Positions 46,717-56,279 are shown, counted from the first letter of the stretch. The stretch is DNA of 64,000 nt from Acinetobacter defluvii (GCF_001704615.3 NZ_CP029397.2:1674001-1738000), one strand, 5' to 3'. Numbers and translations: made by a program. Notes: generated by a model not told the origin, from the sequence alone.

Positions 46717-48705
46717 CTATGCAGAAGCATAAACAGCAGTTGAATACCGATTAGCTATATATACCTGCGTAAATTCTTTTGCCATCAGCACAGGGGTAAT
46801 CACAACTTGATTGGTCGTGTAGTTTACTGTGCCAAATACTGTGCCGTTGCTGTCTACCAGATTTCCTGTTGTGTCATTTACAGGGATATCAAAAACATTT
46901 AAATGCTCACGCTCAAGACCATTTTCAGCAGTCAGTGGAATGGATAAATGAATGCTTCCCGGTTGCTTTGTTCCGCTTGGTAATGAGAAAGTCAATTTAT
47001 TAGCACTATCAGGTACAATGTTGGTGATATCTGCTTTAGATGATGTGCTAAAATTAAACTCAAAATTAAATACAGTACCCTTTTGTGGCAACCTGTTCGG
47101 CACTAAACGACCTGTATTGTTAAATGGGTTAAATGTTCCAGTTGCATCCCCTGTAAATTTATTGCCGCTTGTGGTTGCAGTCTTTTCTACACCTTCAAGT
47201 AACCACTTCACAGTTAAGCCACTCACCCACGCATTTTCTAAACTATGTTCAGGCGTACCTAAATCAAATTCAAACGCCGCAGGTTGAACCGCCAAATTTG
47301 ATCGAATAAATGTCGTGATCGGTGTCCCCCAAAGCAGCAAAATGGGGGTATCCACATCAGGCAAATAACCTGTAGTTAAAAGCCAAGATCCAGTTTCATA
47401 GCTGATCGTGCCCGAACCAAAAGACGAACTCGCACCCTTTAACATGCCTGAACCATCATCTTTCAACACATAGAACTTACCTTGCGCCATATATGAAATC
47501 GTTAAAGAACCAGGTGCAGGAATTGGCGTAATCACGCCTGTCCAATTGGCACTTTGGTTGTTTTGAGTAACTGGTAAAGCATAAGAATGATAAGGCTGCA
47601 CAGGTGCAGAAGCGGGTTTAAAGGTAATATTTAACGTTGTATTGCCTGTGCCTGCGGATTGGGTCCACCGAATCAAACCGCGTTGATAATCAATTGTTCC
47701 AACCTGAATACCATTACTATTTTTTAAAATGCCACCCTGATCTGTGATCGACTGATTAAACAAGCTAAAAGCCACAGTACCCGGCATCACGCTCGATGCT
47801 AAATACAGATTTTGATTTTCACCAATATTGGTTGGATAACTCGCTGAGATGGTCCCGTTATTCCCTGCAATTAATGTCATATTTTCAGAGTTAGCATTCA
47901 CATCAATAATCGGGGTTTCAGACTGAGCCGCAGGAATAAGTTGAGTAAACATACTCTTTGCATTGACTGTATATGTACCCACATTCACATCATCAGCAAC
48001 ACCTGTGCTTGAATAATAATTTCCTGTGTCTGCAACAAGCGTTTCACGTAAAATCGAAGTAGATTTTTCACCGTTGTACCATTGTTTAACTGATACTCCG
48101 ACAAAATCCATAAGTAATGGATCATTCAGTGTATAAGTCGCAACTTTATATTCAACTTCTTTACCGTCAACAATCATCTTAGCAATGCGAGTTTCAACCT
48201 TAGTAATCCGCACATATTGCTCAAACTCTAAAGCTTTACCTTCATTGGAGATGATGACGAAAGAATTCCCTGCACTGAGTTCCGTTTCACTTGGAAACAT
48301 CACAGTTTGCAGGATCTTCATGCCTTTCCAATGCGTGTCGAGTGGCAAACCGACTGCTTGACCGCCTTTTGCAAGATAACTCTCAACACGGTTTTGTGCA
48401 CTTTGACGCTCATCTATCCAGTCTTTGGTGCTGAATAAAGTGGCTGAAACATTCGGATCTTCAGGTAATTCAGAAATAAATACCGTTGCACCCATCAGCG
48501 CATCAGTATCATTGGTCGTTACAGCGGGAAAGATCTTCCGCATGGACACATCACCCATAGTGCGGTCGAGTTCTGAAATATCATTGAACAGGTTGTTACT
48601 TTGCCCATCAACAAGCTGTTGACCTGAGTACTTGCCACCGCCATCCGCAGTATCACTCAAACGTTCAGACTTATAAATGACAAGGTTATTGGTTTCAATC
48701 GGCAT
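46717..48705 (-). CDS. Phage structural (tail) protein, 662 aa
   Basis: The N-terminal 200 residues look globular (VIYKSERLSDTADGGGKYSGQ; later TVMFPSETELSAGNSFVIIS). The rest contains recurring beta modules such as VGTIDYQRGLIRWTQSAGTG, SGTISYETGSWLLTTGYLPD and FGTVNYTTNQVVITPVLMA, each with the G-T-x-x-Y pattern shared with the neighbouring 539-aa protein. It overlaps the upstream small gene by 11 bp. Probably a tail-tip structural protein; the family is not known to me. Confidence 0.6.
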   Translation of the reverse strand: MPIETNNLVIYKSERLSDTADGGGKYSGQQLVDGQSNNLFNDISELDRTMGDVSMRKIFPAVTTNDTDALMGATVFISELPEDPNVSATLFSTKDWIDERQSAQNRVESYLAKGGQAVGLPLDTHWKGMKILQTVMFPSETELSAGNSFVIISNEGKALEFEQYVRITKVETRIAKMIVDGKEVEYKVATYTLNDPLLMDFVGVSVKQWYNGEKSTSILRETLVADTGNYYSSTGVADDVNVGTYTVNAKSMFTQLIPAAQSETPIIDVNANSENMTLIAGNNGTISASYPTNIGENQNLYLASSVMPGTVAFSLFNQSITDQGGILKNSNGIQVGTIDYQRGLIRWTQSAGTGNTTLNITFKPASAPVQPYHSYALPVTQNNQSANWTGVITPIPAPGSLTISYMAQGKFYVLKDDGSGMLKGASSSFGSGTISYETGSWLLTTGYLPDVDTPILLLWGTPITTFIRSNLAVQPAAFEFDLGTPEHSLENAWVSGLTVKWLLEGVEKTATTSGNKFTGDATGTFNPFNNTGRLVPNRLPQKGTVFNFEFNFSTSSKADITNIVPDSANKLTFSLPSGTKQPGSIHLSIPLTAENGLEREHLNVFDIPVNDTTGNLVDSNGTVFGTVNYTTNQVVITPVLMAKEFTQVYIANRYSTAVYASA

Positions 48706-49117
48706 CTTTTAACTCCAAGAATTTAATCGTGACTGAGTAGTAATCGTCATCAGAAACCGCAGGAATATCCTTGACAGTTTTAGGGTTTGAGATTGCACCC
48801 TCTTGATGATTGAACATCACATTAAAACGGCGATTGTCGTGTGGATAATCAAACTCGAGTGTGAATTGCTCATCTTGCAATGCTGACCAGTCTTGCAGTT
48901 TTGACAACTCACGGCGTTTGATCCACCCCATACCGTCATTTGCTGGTACTAAAGTAATAGGTCGCCCTGATTTCTTTTTGCCTTCTTGAATAATCAATGA
49001 GCCATCAATCGCAAACTGTTGTTTCTGTTCAATCGGCTTGTAATCAAATTCATCAGACCAAAAAAAACCGTTCTCAATAAGAACGGCTTCGCTTGTTGCT
49101 ACACGTATTAGTTTCAT
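48695..49117 (-). CDS. Phage minor tail protein, 140 aa
   Basis: This is a 140-aa protein starting MKLIRVATSEAVLIENGFFW, with a beta-rich body (FTLEFDYPHDNRRFNVMFNHQEGAI; later YYSVTIKFLELKDAD). It starts one base after the tape measure stop and overlaps the next gene by 11 bp. Its position directly after the tape measure is that of a distal tail or tail-tip connector protein. Confidence 0.6.
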   Translation of the reverse strand: MKLIRVATSEAVLIENGFFWSDEFDYKPIEQKQQFAIDGSLIIQEGKKKSGRPITLVPANDGMGWIKRRELSKLQDWSALQDEQFTLEFDYPHDNRRFNVMFNHQEGAISNPKTVKDIPAVSDDDYYSVTIKFLELKDAD

Positions 49118-52100
49118 TTAACTACTCTTTTTAATTGCTTCTAAACGCCCAAGCATGTCTTCAAGCGCATCAACATCATTCGGGTTGCCCGACAATGTTG
49201 TTGTTTGCTGACCATTGGTAATTTCGATTCTTCGAGTTGGCGCAGGATTTGACATCGTTGCCAGTCCTGTGCCATTTGCCAATGCTGCCAATCGTTTTTG
49301 CACTTCCGCAGAACCTGCTGATGCTGTTAAACCTTGCCCAAGTATTTTATTAAATTCAGCATTCATAAAAGGATCAATATTTCTGCTCATTGTTGCTTTA
49401 TCTGCATCACGAGCTGAACTCATAATTGAACCAGCAAGTCTATTCGCCATTTTTTCGTCATAACCCATACTTTTAAGTTCAGCCAATACTTCAGCTCTAC
49501 TATATGACTTAAATGAGCCTCCAATAGCTTTACTGCTATTACTTTTATCGCGTTCGGCTTTTTGAGCATCTGATTTAGCTGTAAGTGCATCATTCCATTC
49601 ATCAATAGAGTTTTTTGCTTCTCTTGCTGCATCTTTGGCAGCCTCTCCCATAGCCCGAAATCCTTGGACAGCACTTCCGCCTGCCGTGCGACTTAGACGC
49701 TCAACAGATGATGTTAGGTTGTCCATTGATTGTACTGAGGCTTTACCTGTTTCATCCACTGTTGATGACAAGCCATTTGCTGCCAATTGCCCCTCATACC
49801 AAGCGATTTTTGCAGCATCACCAGAAGCATAGATTTTATCTGCCATATTAATGAGAGCTTGCTTGATCTGTTCAGCAGATGCAGTGCCTGACTGTTTCAT
49901 CACATTAAATGCATTCATTTGAGCGGATGCCATTTTGCTTGCTTCTGCACTTGAGGTTATACCAAGCAATTTATAGGCTTTTTCAATTTCAGAGATGTTT
50001 TCAGGAATCTTTCCATTTACCTGATCAAGATATTCCATACCCATTTGAACTTGTTTCGCTGAAAACACACCTTGTTTTTCAAACTCAACCAACTTGGCTT
50101 TTGCAGCATCAATTTCAGCTTGGTTTTTTGCCTGCTCAGCCCATTTTTGCCAACCTTGGTAAATCATGTCAGTGGCTTGCTGACCTGTAGCACCCATTTC
50201 TCCTAAGCCAACAACAACAGTATCAAGACTCTCCTCTGATTTATTAAACTCCTCTGAAACCAAATTTAAAGCTTGACTAACATCCAATCCTAGTGCCTTA
50301 GCAGCTCCCGAAAAAGTCTGACTTCTCTTAATGGCAGCCTTGCCCTGTTCATCATACTCAACCACTAAGCCTTGCGATGTAAATTGCAACTCTTGTTCTT
50401 TCGTGATGATGCCATTTGTTGAGTCAATAATTTGCTGAGCAAGCGTGATTTTTTCTTTGGTAATTTCCTCTTTCTTGCGTAATGTATCTAAATCACTTTG
50501 AGAAACAAGTTGATCAGCTTGGGTTTGTGATGCCGTAAGTTGATCAATCTGCAACATTGCTTGTGAATACGCTTCAAAGTTGCCATCTTTTTTCGCTTGT
50601 GCTGCAACTTGTGATAAACGAACCTGTTCATCTGAGTAATTTTTTTGCATTGCAAAAGAAGATGCATCTATCTGCTGAATCTCATCATTTGACTGCTGGT
50701 GTTGATCTAAACGCTGTTGATTTGCTTGTGTCTGAGCGTTACTTAAAGCATCCAAATCTAACTTTGCTTGACTGTATGCTTCAAAATTACCCGACTTCAA
50801 TGCTGCATTCGCCACATCATTCAAACGCACTTTTTCAGATGCTATAAATGCTTCATTTTGAACGATTGCATTGCCAGTTTCTTGTGTTGCAACCACTCGA
50901 CCCTGACCGAGCTCCTTTTCTTTCACGGATAAAGCTTCCAGCTTTGCCATACGATCAGCATTGGCTTTGGTATTATCTTCATGCACAGACAACTCTAGCT
51001 TGCCTTGTTCATCAATCTTAGCAATGATGCCTGATCTTAATAACTCCTCTTTTGTTAGGTCATCCAATTTACCTTTATTTAACTGCATTGAGGCTTCTGC
51101 TAACTCTTGAGCAGACTTCAAGCGATCTTTATCACGCTGCGCACTCGCTTGATTGTTCTTATCTTCAAAATCATCAATCTCTTTGATTTTTGAAATAATC
51201 TCACGAGCTAGTTCATCGTTACCTGCTTTTCTCGCCTCGATGAGTTGTTTATCTAACTCAGCTTTCTTGGTTGCATTATCTACAAGCTGTTGATCTGCTT
51301 TTGCTTCTGCATCAAGTATGTCTTGTAATGCCTTTTTGCTGCTCTCAACCTTTTTTTGGTTCGCTTGCTCTGCATTAAGGACACTATTATCTAGGGCTTT
51401 TTGAGTGTCAGACTCAAAGTTCAAAGCATCTTCTTTGGCTTTTGCGTAATATTTATCACGCTGCTCTGTTAATACTTTATAGTCATTATCTAATTTTGCT
51501 CGAACATCACCCCATGTAAACATTTTAATGTAATACGTAGCTGCTGCTGCAACATCGTAATAAGCACCTATTAAAAGACTAACTCCAATTCCTATCGTTT
51601 TCGTTCCATCTGACAAAGCGCCTATAGCAACCGCTAAGCCATTAATAAGAACAGCTAAGCCATTAACTTTTTCAGATGTTCCATCAATTGCACCACCCCA
51701 GTTAAATAAAACATCTAATCCGGTGAAAAACACGTCATTGATTGTGTCGCCAACTTCCGTAAGTGTTGAAATTAATGTCTTTAATGCATCATAAGCTGTA
51801 ATAACAGCATTTTTTACAGCTTCAATCGTGGATGGGTCAGTCTTATCTAGTCGATCACTAAAATAGGCGGCAACTTGAGCAGCGTCATTAAACAAGACTT
51901 TTAAAACATCTAAGTTTTCACTCAGCGCAAGTAATGTGCTAACAATTCCCTTACTTGCTGCATTTGTTGAGTCAATTTCACCAATCAACATTGTGAAATT
52001 TGTTTTCAGGTTTGTTAATGCACCGCCAATCGTGGTCGGGATTTTCTTGTATTCTTCATTAATGACATCAGACTGTTCTTTAAGCGCCTTAATTACAACT

Positions 52101-53749
52101 TCAGCAGTTAACTGACCTTCACCTGCCATTTCACGCAATTCGCCTTTGGTGACATTCAAGCTATCAGCTAATGCTGTAGTTAAACGTGGCGCTTGCTCCA
52201 TCATAGAGTTAAATTCTTCGCCACGAAGAACACCCGATTGAAGTCCTTGGATCAGCTGGGTAATTGCCGCCTCTGCTGATGCTGCACTACCACCACTGAT
52301 TTGAATTGACTGATTGATTGCTTCGGTAATTTGTAGTGCTTGCTTCTGAGTAACACCTAAGTCTTTACCCGCTTGATTAATACGGGCATATAAGTTTGCC
52401 GTTGCCTCCAAACTTGATGTGGTACGAATTGCAACCTGCCGCACACCTTCAAGTGAGCTGTGTAATTCCTTACTATCATTAGAGACAAGGTTTACTTGCG
52501 CTGAAATATTTTGAAAATTATCAGCAATCTGTGCGAGTTCATGTACACCAAAACCAATACCAAGCGCAGCCATTGCACCTTGCAACACATTAATGCTACG
52601 ACCAACTTTTCCAAGCGCTGAATCTGACCGATCCGCTCCTTGCTCTAATTCGTTCGTGCCTCTACGTGCTGCGTTCTCAAAGCCACGTAATGATGTTGTC
52701 GCTTGATCAATTCCTGTCTCTAATTCACGAACACGCTGTCTTGCTTGCTCGATGTCTTGTGGAGATGCATTAGTGGCAGCAAGGCGATTCACTTCTAAAC
52801 GCGCACTTTCAAGCTGTTGCTCATACAGTTGCAATTGTTGCGTTGCATTTCGCGCAAGCTGCTCTAATTGTTCTCTTGTATGTGTTGCACTTCGACCATT
52901 TTGATCGATACTACTTCTAACATCATCTAAGTTTGTAACAAGTCGAGAAATCTGTTGTTGCAGAGGTGAAAGCTCGGAAGTATTACCTAAGCTATCAAGT
53001 GCTGTTCGCGCTTGACCAATCCCCGTTTCAAGCTCACGAACACGCTGACGGGCGCGTTCAATGTCCTCAGGTGTGGCATTTGTAGCAGCTAAACGATTTA
53101 ACTCTAAACGCGCTTCACTTAAATCTTGCTCATACCGCTGAATATCTTGTGCTGCATTTTGAGCCATTTGCTCTAGTTGCTCACGCGTATGTGTTGAACT
53201 ATTGCCTGTTGCATCGATGCTGCGTCTTGCTTGATCTAAGTTCGTAACAAGGCGTGAGATATCTTGCTGAAATTGCGTAGGTACAGGCGGAGTTTGTGAG
53301 GCTGCACGTGCTGCGTCTTGGTATGCCTCAACTGCTGTGCGTGTTTGATCAATGCCACGTTCTAGTTGGCGAACTCGATCTTGCGCGTTCTGAATATCAT
53401 GCGGTGTAGCGTTTGTAGCAGACAAACGGTTTAATTCTAAGCGCGCCTCTTGCAACTCACCTTGCATTCGGTTAATTGCTTGCTGACCATACTCCCCCAT
53501 CTGCTGAATATTTTCAGAGCTGACCTCTGATGCATCTGAAAGTCGATTTAGTTCTAAGCGTGCATTATCAAAACTTTGAACAAGCATGCTGACTTCGTTC
53601 GACATTTGCATCGACTGACGTAAACGATCTGCTTCTTGTTTAATGCGATCAAACATTTGCTTGGCAGCATCAGAACTTCTTTCTAAATTTTGCGTTAAGT
53701 TATTTGTGTCTGCATTAAGTATTAATTTAAATGTAAGTTCTCTAGCCAT
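49118..53749 (-). CDS. Tape measure protein
   Basis: This is a 1543-aa protein, the longest gene in the window. The N-terminal 360 residues are a coiled coil with four copies of ARLE(L/V)NRL at residues 63, 102, 213 and 317. The last three units are about 104-111 residues apart and near-identical in sequence (TNATPEDIERARQRVRELETG). The tape measure domain follows at about 395-600 (ITEAINQSIQISGGSAASAEAAITQLIQGL; GEEFNSMMEQAPRL). Hydrophobic segments lie at about 640-740, then two copies of GNFEAYSQA. Tape measure proteins set tail length and are ejected into the host envelope. The size implies a long, non-contractile tail. Confidence 0.9.
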   Translation of the reverse strand: MARELTFKLILNADTNNLTQNLERSSDAAKQMFDRIKQEADRLRQSMQMSNEVSMLVQSFDNARLELNRLSDASEVSSENIQQMGEYGQQAINRMQGELQEARLELNRLSATNATPHDIQNAQDRVRQLERGIDQTRTAVEAYQDAARAASQTPPVPTQFQQDISRLVTNLDQARRSIDATGNSSTHTREQLEQMAQNAAQDIQRYEQDLSEARLELNRLAATNATPEDIERARQRVRELETGIGQARTALDSLGNTSELSPLQQQISRLVTNLDDVRSSIDQNGRSATHTREQLEQLARNATQQLQLYEQQLESARLEVNRLAATNASPQDIEQARQRVRELETGIDQATTSLRGFENAARRGTNELEQGADRSDSALGKVGRSINVLQGAMAALGIGFGVHELAQIADNFQNISAQVNLVSNDSKELHSSLEGVRQVAIRTTSSLEATANLYARINQAGKDLGVTQKQALQITEAINQSIQISGGSAASAEAAITQLIQGLQSGVLRGEEFNSMMEQAPRLTTALADSLNVTKGELREMAGEGQLTAEVVIKALKEQSDVINEEYKKIPTTIGGALTNLKTNFTMLIGEIDSTNAASKGIVSTLLALSENLDVLKVLFNDAAQVAAYFSDRLDKTDPSTIEAVKNAVITAYDALKTLISTLTEVGDTINDVFFTGLDVLFNWGGAIDGTSEKVNGLAVLINGLAVAIGALSDGTKTIGIGVSLLIGAYYDVAAAATYYIKMFTWGDVRAKLDNDYKVLTEQRDKYYAKAKEDALNFESDTQKALDNSVLNAEQANQKKVESSKKALQDILDAEAKADQQLVDNATKKAELDKQLIEARKAGNDELAREIISKIKEIDDFEDKNNQASAQRDKDRLKSAQELAEASMQLNKGKLDDLTKEELLRSGIIAKIDEQGKLELSVHEDNTKANADRMAKLEALSVKEKELGQGRVVATQETGNAIVQNEAFIASEKVRLNDVANAALKSGNFEAYSQAKLDLDALSNAQTQANQQRLDQHQQSNDEIQQIDASSFAMQKNYSDEQVRLSQVAAQAKKDGNFEAYSQAMLQIDQLTASQTQADQLVSQSDLDTLRKKEEITKEKITLAQQIIDSTNGIITKEQELQFTSQGLVVEYDEQGKAAIKRSQTFSGAAKALGLDVSQALNLVSEEFNKSEESLDTVVVGLGEMGATGQQATDMIYQGWQKWAEQAKNQAEIDAAKAKLVEFEKQGVFSAKQVQMGMEYLDQVNGKIPENISEIEKAYKLLGITSSAEASKMASAQMNAFNVMKQSGTASAEQIKQALINMADKIYASGDAAKIAWYEGQLAANGLSSTVDETGKASVQSMDNLTSSVERLSRTAGGSAVQGFRAMGEAAKDAAREAKNSIDEWNDALTAKSDAQKAERDKSNSSKAIGGSFKSYSRAEVLAELKSMGYDEKMANRLAGSIMSSARDADKATMSRNIDPFMNAEFNKILGQGLTASAGSAEVQKRLAALANGTGLATMSNPAPTRRIEITNGQQTTTLSGNPNDVDALEDMLGRLEAIKKSS

Positions 53750-53777
53750 ATATTTATCTCGACTTTTCTATAGGCAA

Positions 53778-53803
53778 TAAAAAACCGCCAATTACGGCGG
53801 TGT
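53778..53803 (-). terminator. Terminator after the rha gene
   Basis: ACCGCC and GGCGGT pair around a 6-nt loop, followed by TTTTTTATT on the minus strand, between rha and the tape measure gene. Confidence 0.8.
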
Positions 53804-53812
53804 ATTAAAAAT

Positions 53813-54328
53813 TTATTGGTCAAACAAACAAGGTTGCATAAGTAACTCAACCTCAGTAATAGCTGTCTGTAATAAATCTCGCTTTTTACGATAGCTACCC
53901 AATATGTGCCCAGCCAAGCTTGCATCTGATTTTTCTAAATCAAGTTGAAGTGTTAATTTATTGTGAATAATGTTGTAGCTTTGATCTTGTGAGCGAAGAA
54001 ATTCACGAGTTTCAAAAAAGGCTTTAACTAAAGCTTTTTTGAATTCTATAACACGTGTGCTATTTCGCATTAAAGTCATTAAAAAAGTAGCTTGCTGTTC
54101 ATTTAGTTGAACAAACTTCACATCACCGCCACCGTGCTGACCCTTCAATCTTGGTTGGATTTTAAATCTGACCAAGCCAAATTCTTGAAAGTCTGGCATA
54201 TAAGTACGCACCAATTTAATTATTGTTGCGTGCTGAATATTTAACCCTAGTGCAATTTGGATAGTGGTTGTAGTTGGTTCACCATTTTCCACGTTTACAA
54301 TTGCGATTGGTTTAGGCATAGCATTCAT
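53813..54328 (-). CDS. Rha-family phage regulatory protein
   Basis: This is 171 aa from the ATG at 54328 (MNAMPKPIAIVNVENGEPTT), chosen because AAAAGGAG lies 5-6 bp upstream. The central part GLNIQHATIIKLVRTYMPDFQEFG followed by VKFVQLNEQQATFLMTLMRN and VIEFKKALVKAFFETREF is the Rha domain known from phi80 and P22-like phages, where it affects lysogeny and growth in certain hosts. It lies between tail genes and is enclosed by terminators, so it looks like an added accessory gene rather than part of the tail operon. Confidence 0.85.
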   Translation of the reverse strand: MNAMPKPIAIVNVENGEPTTTTIQIALGLNIQHATIIKLVRTYMPDFQEFGLVRFKIQPRLKGQHGGGDVKFVQLNEQQATFLMTLMRNSTRVIEFKKALVKAFFETREFLRSQDQSYNIIHNKLTLQLDLEKSDASLAGHILGSYRKKRDLLQTAITEVELLMQPCLFDQ

Positions 54329-54390
54329 AAATAACTCCTTTTGAGTTGTGGTAAGCCTGAATGCAGAATGCAAACTAAACAGACAGGCAT

Positions 54391-54421
54391 TAAAAAACCC
54401 CGAACAAAAAGTTCAGGGTTT
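54391..54421 (-). terminator. Terminator upstream of rha
   Basis: AAACCCTGAAC and GTTCGGGGTTT pair (one mismatch) around TTTTT, followed by TTTAATG on the minus strand. Confidence 0.75.
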
Positions 54422-54442
54422 AGAAAGGTTAAATTTAGGTGT

Positions 54443-54468
54443 TAAAAAAGCACCCTAGGGTGCTTTTA
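54443..54468 (-). terminator. Terminator after the PH-domain gene
   Basis: AAAAGCACC and GGTGCTTTT form a stem around CTAG-type bases, with a six-T run on the minus strand, 3 bp past the stop. Confidence 0.8.
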
Positions 54469-54470
54469 AT

Positions 54471-54932
54471 TTAAGATATTTTCTTTTCTTGATCATCAAG
54501 TTCGTCTAGGAAGTTGTTCACTTGCTGTCTAAATTCCATTGGGCGTGCAATATATGGGATGGGAGCGTGTGATCCACCAATCCCCTTAACTGTAATTGAA
54601 CCAAAATTTAATATACGCCCCAATACCCCTTGATCAACACCAAGACTCTCAATACGATTAACTTTTAATTCAATAGTATTTCGTCGCACCAAACCCGATT
54701 TTGCAATAATACGCCTACTAGTTAGTGCTAACTCTGTTGTAACAACATGAATTACTGCAATAGCAATAAAAATAATACCCAATAGGAAAAAGATTACATT
54801 TTTTGATGGTAAAGCCATTAAAACAAACAAACCACCAAACAATAAATACCAAAATTGAGATAACCATGTTACCTGCGCCTTAACAATGATTTTCTCATCT
54901 CTTGCTAAGTTTTCCTCAATATAATTTCCCAT
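54471..54932 (-). CDS. Membrane protein with bacterial PH domain (YdbT/bPH2-like)
   Basis: This is a 153-aa protein. Two membrane helices lie at about residues 25-70 (FWYLLFGGLFVLMALPS and IFFLLGIIFIAIAVIHVVTTE). A PH-like beta domain follows (LALTSRRIIAKSGLVRRNTIELKVNRIESLGVDQGVLGRILNFGSITVKG), the signature of YdbT/YdbS-type bPH2 proteins. It is not a phage structural protein. It sits in the block of terminator-flanked extra genes and may modify the lysogen's envelope; that role is inferred. Confidence 0.78.
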   Translation of the reverse strand: MGNYIEENLARDEKIIVKAQVTWLSQFWYLLFGGLFVLMALPSKNVIFFLLGIIFIAIAVIHVVTTELALTSRRIIAKSGLVRRNTIELKVNRIESLGVDQGVLGRILNFGSITVKGIGGSHAPIPYIARPMEFRQQVNNFLDELDDQEKKIS

Positions 54933-55022
54933 ATTCTTCTACTTAAGTGTCCAAAGTCAAAACATACTACTAAGTGTTTAATTTTTTATCAATGACTTGA
55001 AAAGCCTTAATAAAACTCATAA

Positions 55023-55304
55023 TCAACGCACCCATTCAATTTTATAAACACTGCCATTCACAATGGTGACAATATAATTTTCATTATCGACTTTATAACT
55101 CAAATCTGTAGCAGCATGAGACCAACCAGCACGATCTTTCAATACATAGTGGTTAACGCTGTTAGGTTTACCTAACTTCTGATAAACAGAATCTTTAGAG
55201 CTTCCGATTTCAACAAAATCATTCGATGTACGAATAGAGCGAACTTCTGTCGCAGCAGCAAATGTGGAAACACACAGTAAACATACCAAAAACAACTTTT
55301 TCAT
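55023..55304 (-). CDS. Small periplasmic protein, SmpA/DUF2845-like
   Basis: This is 93 aa from the ATG at 55304 (MKKLFLVCLLCVSTFAAATEV), a clear signal peptide; the upstream in-frame Met codons would spoil it. The mature part VEIGSSKDSVYQKLGKPNSV has the G-x-S-K-x-x-V-x-x-x-L-G-x-P pattern of SmpA/DUF2845-type periplasmic domains. It is an extra gene between the tail chaperone and the PH-domain gene. Its role in the phage is unknown; export suggests action on the host envelope. Confidence 0.65.
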   Translation of the reverse strand: MKKLFLVCLLCVSTFAAATEVRSIRTSNDFVEIGSSKDSVYQKLGKPNSVNHYVLKDRAGWSHAATDLSYKVDNENYIVTIVNGSVYKIEWVR

Positions 55305-55363
55305 AAATACCCCCATATTTTTAAACAAGAGTATCTAAAAGTTAATTTTTGAGCAATGCTCAT

Positions 55364-55942
55364 TTAGTCCTTATTGACTTCATTTGTATAATTGCTAAAA
55401 CCTTTTTTATCAGCATGATAAGCAACTCGCATCACAGAGCTTTGACTTAGAATACTGTTGCGCTCATGTCGTTGAGCAGCTTTTAAATATTCTAAAAATG
55501 CACCGAAGCTATAGTTTAAAATATCCTTATGCCGATGCCCTTTACTAATGAGAAACTGAAACGAATCAAACCATGTCGTTTTTTCTTTTTTGTCTTGCGG
55601 CTTTTTAGCGTTCTCTTGCTCAAAGTATGCTTTATTCACAACCAAAAGCATTTCAAAAATTTCAATAAGCTTGTTTGGGTAATCTTCTTTTAATTTAATG
55701 GTCAAATCTTTTGATAATGTTGTTAATTCACTAATCAACATAATCACGGCGATTTGATTTGTATTGATAAGTGGGTGTAGATCGTCAGTACACCAGTCTT
55801 TTTTCAGAGCTAAACGAATCTGATTTGCAAATACTTCGACTTTATCAAGCTCCCGAACCAAGAACTGCCGAACCTCTACAACACTATCTTCATCAATCTC
55901 AACGCTATATGTTCTATTTTCAGCAAGAAAAAAATCATTCAT
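55364..55942 (-). CDS. Probable tail assembly chaperone
   Basis: This is a 192-aa mostly helical protein with no signal peptide (VVEVRQFLVRELDKVEVFANQ; YPNKLIEIFEMLLVVNKAYF; FGAFLEYLKAAQRHERNSIL). It lies between the tail tube and tape measure genes, the usual site of the tail assembly chaperone, which binds the tape measure before tail polymerisation. The call rests on position and helical content; I see no frameshift site for an extended form. Confidence 0.5.
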   Translation of the reverse strand: MNDFFLAENRTYSVEIDEDSVVEVRQFLVRELDKVEVFANQIRLALKKDWCTDDLHPLINTNQIAVIMLISELTTLSKDLTIKLKEDYPNKLIEIFEMLLVVNKAYFEQENAKKPQDKKEKTTWFDSFQFLISKGHRHKDILNYSFGAFLEYLKAAQRHERNSILSQSSVMRVAYHADKKGFSNYTNEVNKD

Positions 55943-55963
55943 TAATGTTACTCACTGTTTTAA

Positions 55964-56143
55964 CTACATTCCCATTATTAATTTAATCAAACCCACAACA
56001 GCAACAATTAATCCTGCAAGACTTCCTAGAATAAGAGAAATCGCTTTACCATACGCCATAATTACAGCAACTCGCCCAGCATCTTTAGCGTTCATTTTAC
56101 CCTCTATACTTATATTAGGTTTAGTGGTACTATTTTGACTCAT
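55964..56143 (-). CDS. Small membrane protein in the prophage tail region
   Basis: This is 59 aa from the ATG at 56143 (MSQNSTTKPNISIEGKMNAK); the longer frame upstream runs through a terminator and is rejected. One C-terminal membrane helix is present (ISLILGSLAGLIVAVVGLIKLIM). It is transcribed after the terminator that follows the tail tube gene, so it has its own promoter or depends on readthrough. No function is recognised. Confidence 0.5.
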   Translation of the reverse strand: MSQNSTTKPNISIEGKMNAKDAGRVAVIMAYGKAISLILGSLAGLIVAVVGLIKLIMGM

Positions 56144-56188
56144 GTATGTTTTCCGTCTTGTTCTTATCTCAATCATTTGAACTTGAAA

Positions 56189-56223
56189 ACAAAAAACCCA
56201 AGATTCGCAGTCTTGGGTTTTTA
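56189..56223 (-). terminator. Terminator after the tail tube gene
   Basis: AAAACCCAAGA and TCTTGGGTTTT pair around a 7-nt loop, with T and A runs on both sides, about 60 bp past the tail tube stop. Confidence 0.8.
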
Positions 56224-56279
56224 CTTTTCTAGGGCACAAAAAAAGACACTTAAGCGCCATAGTTTGTGCCTATAATTTT

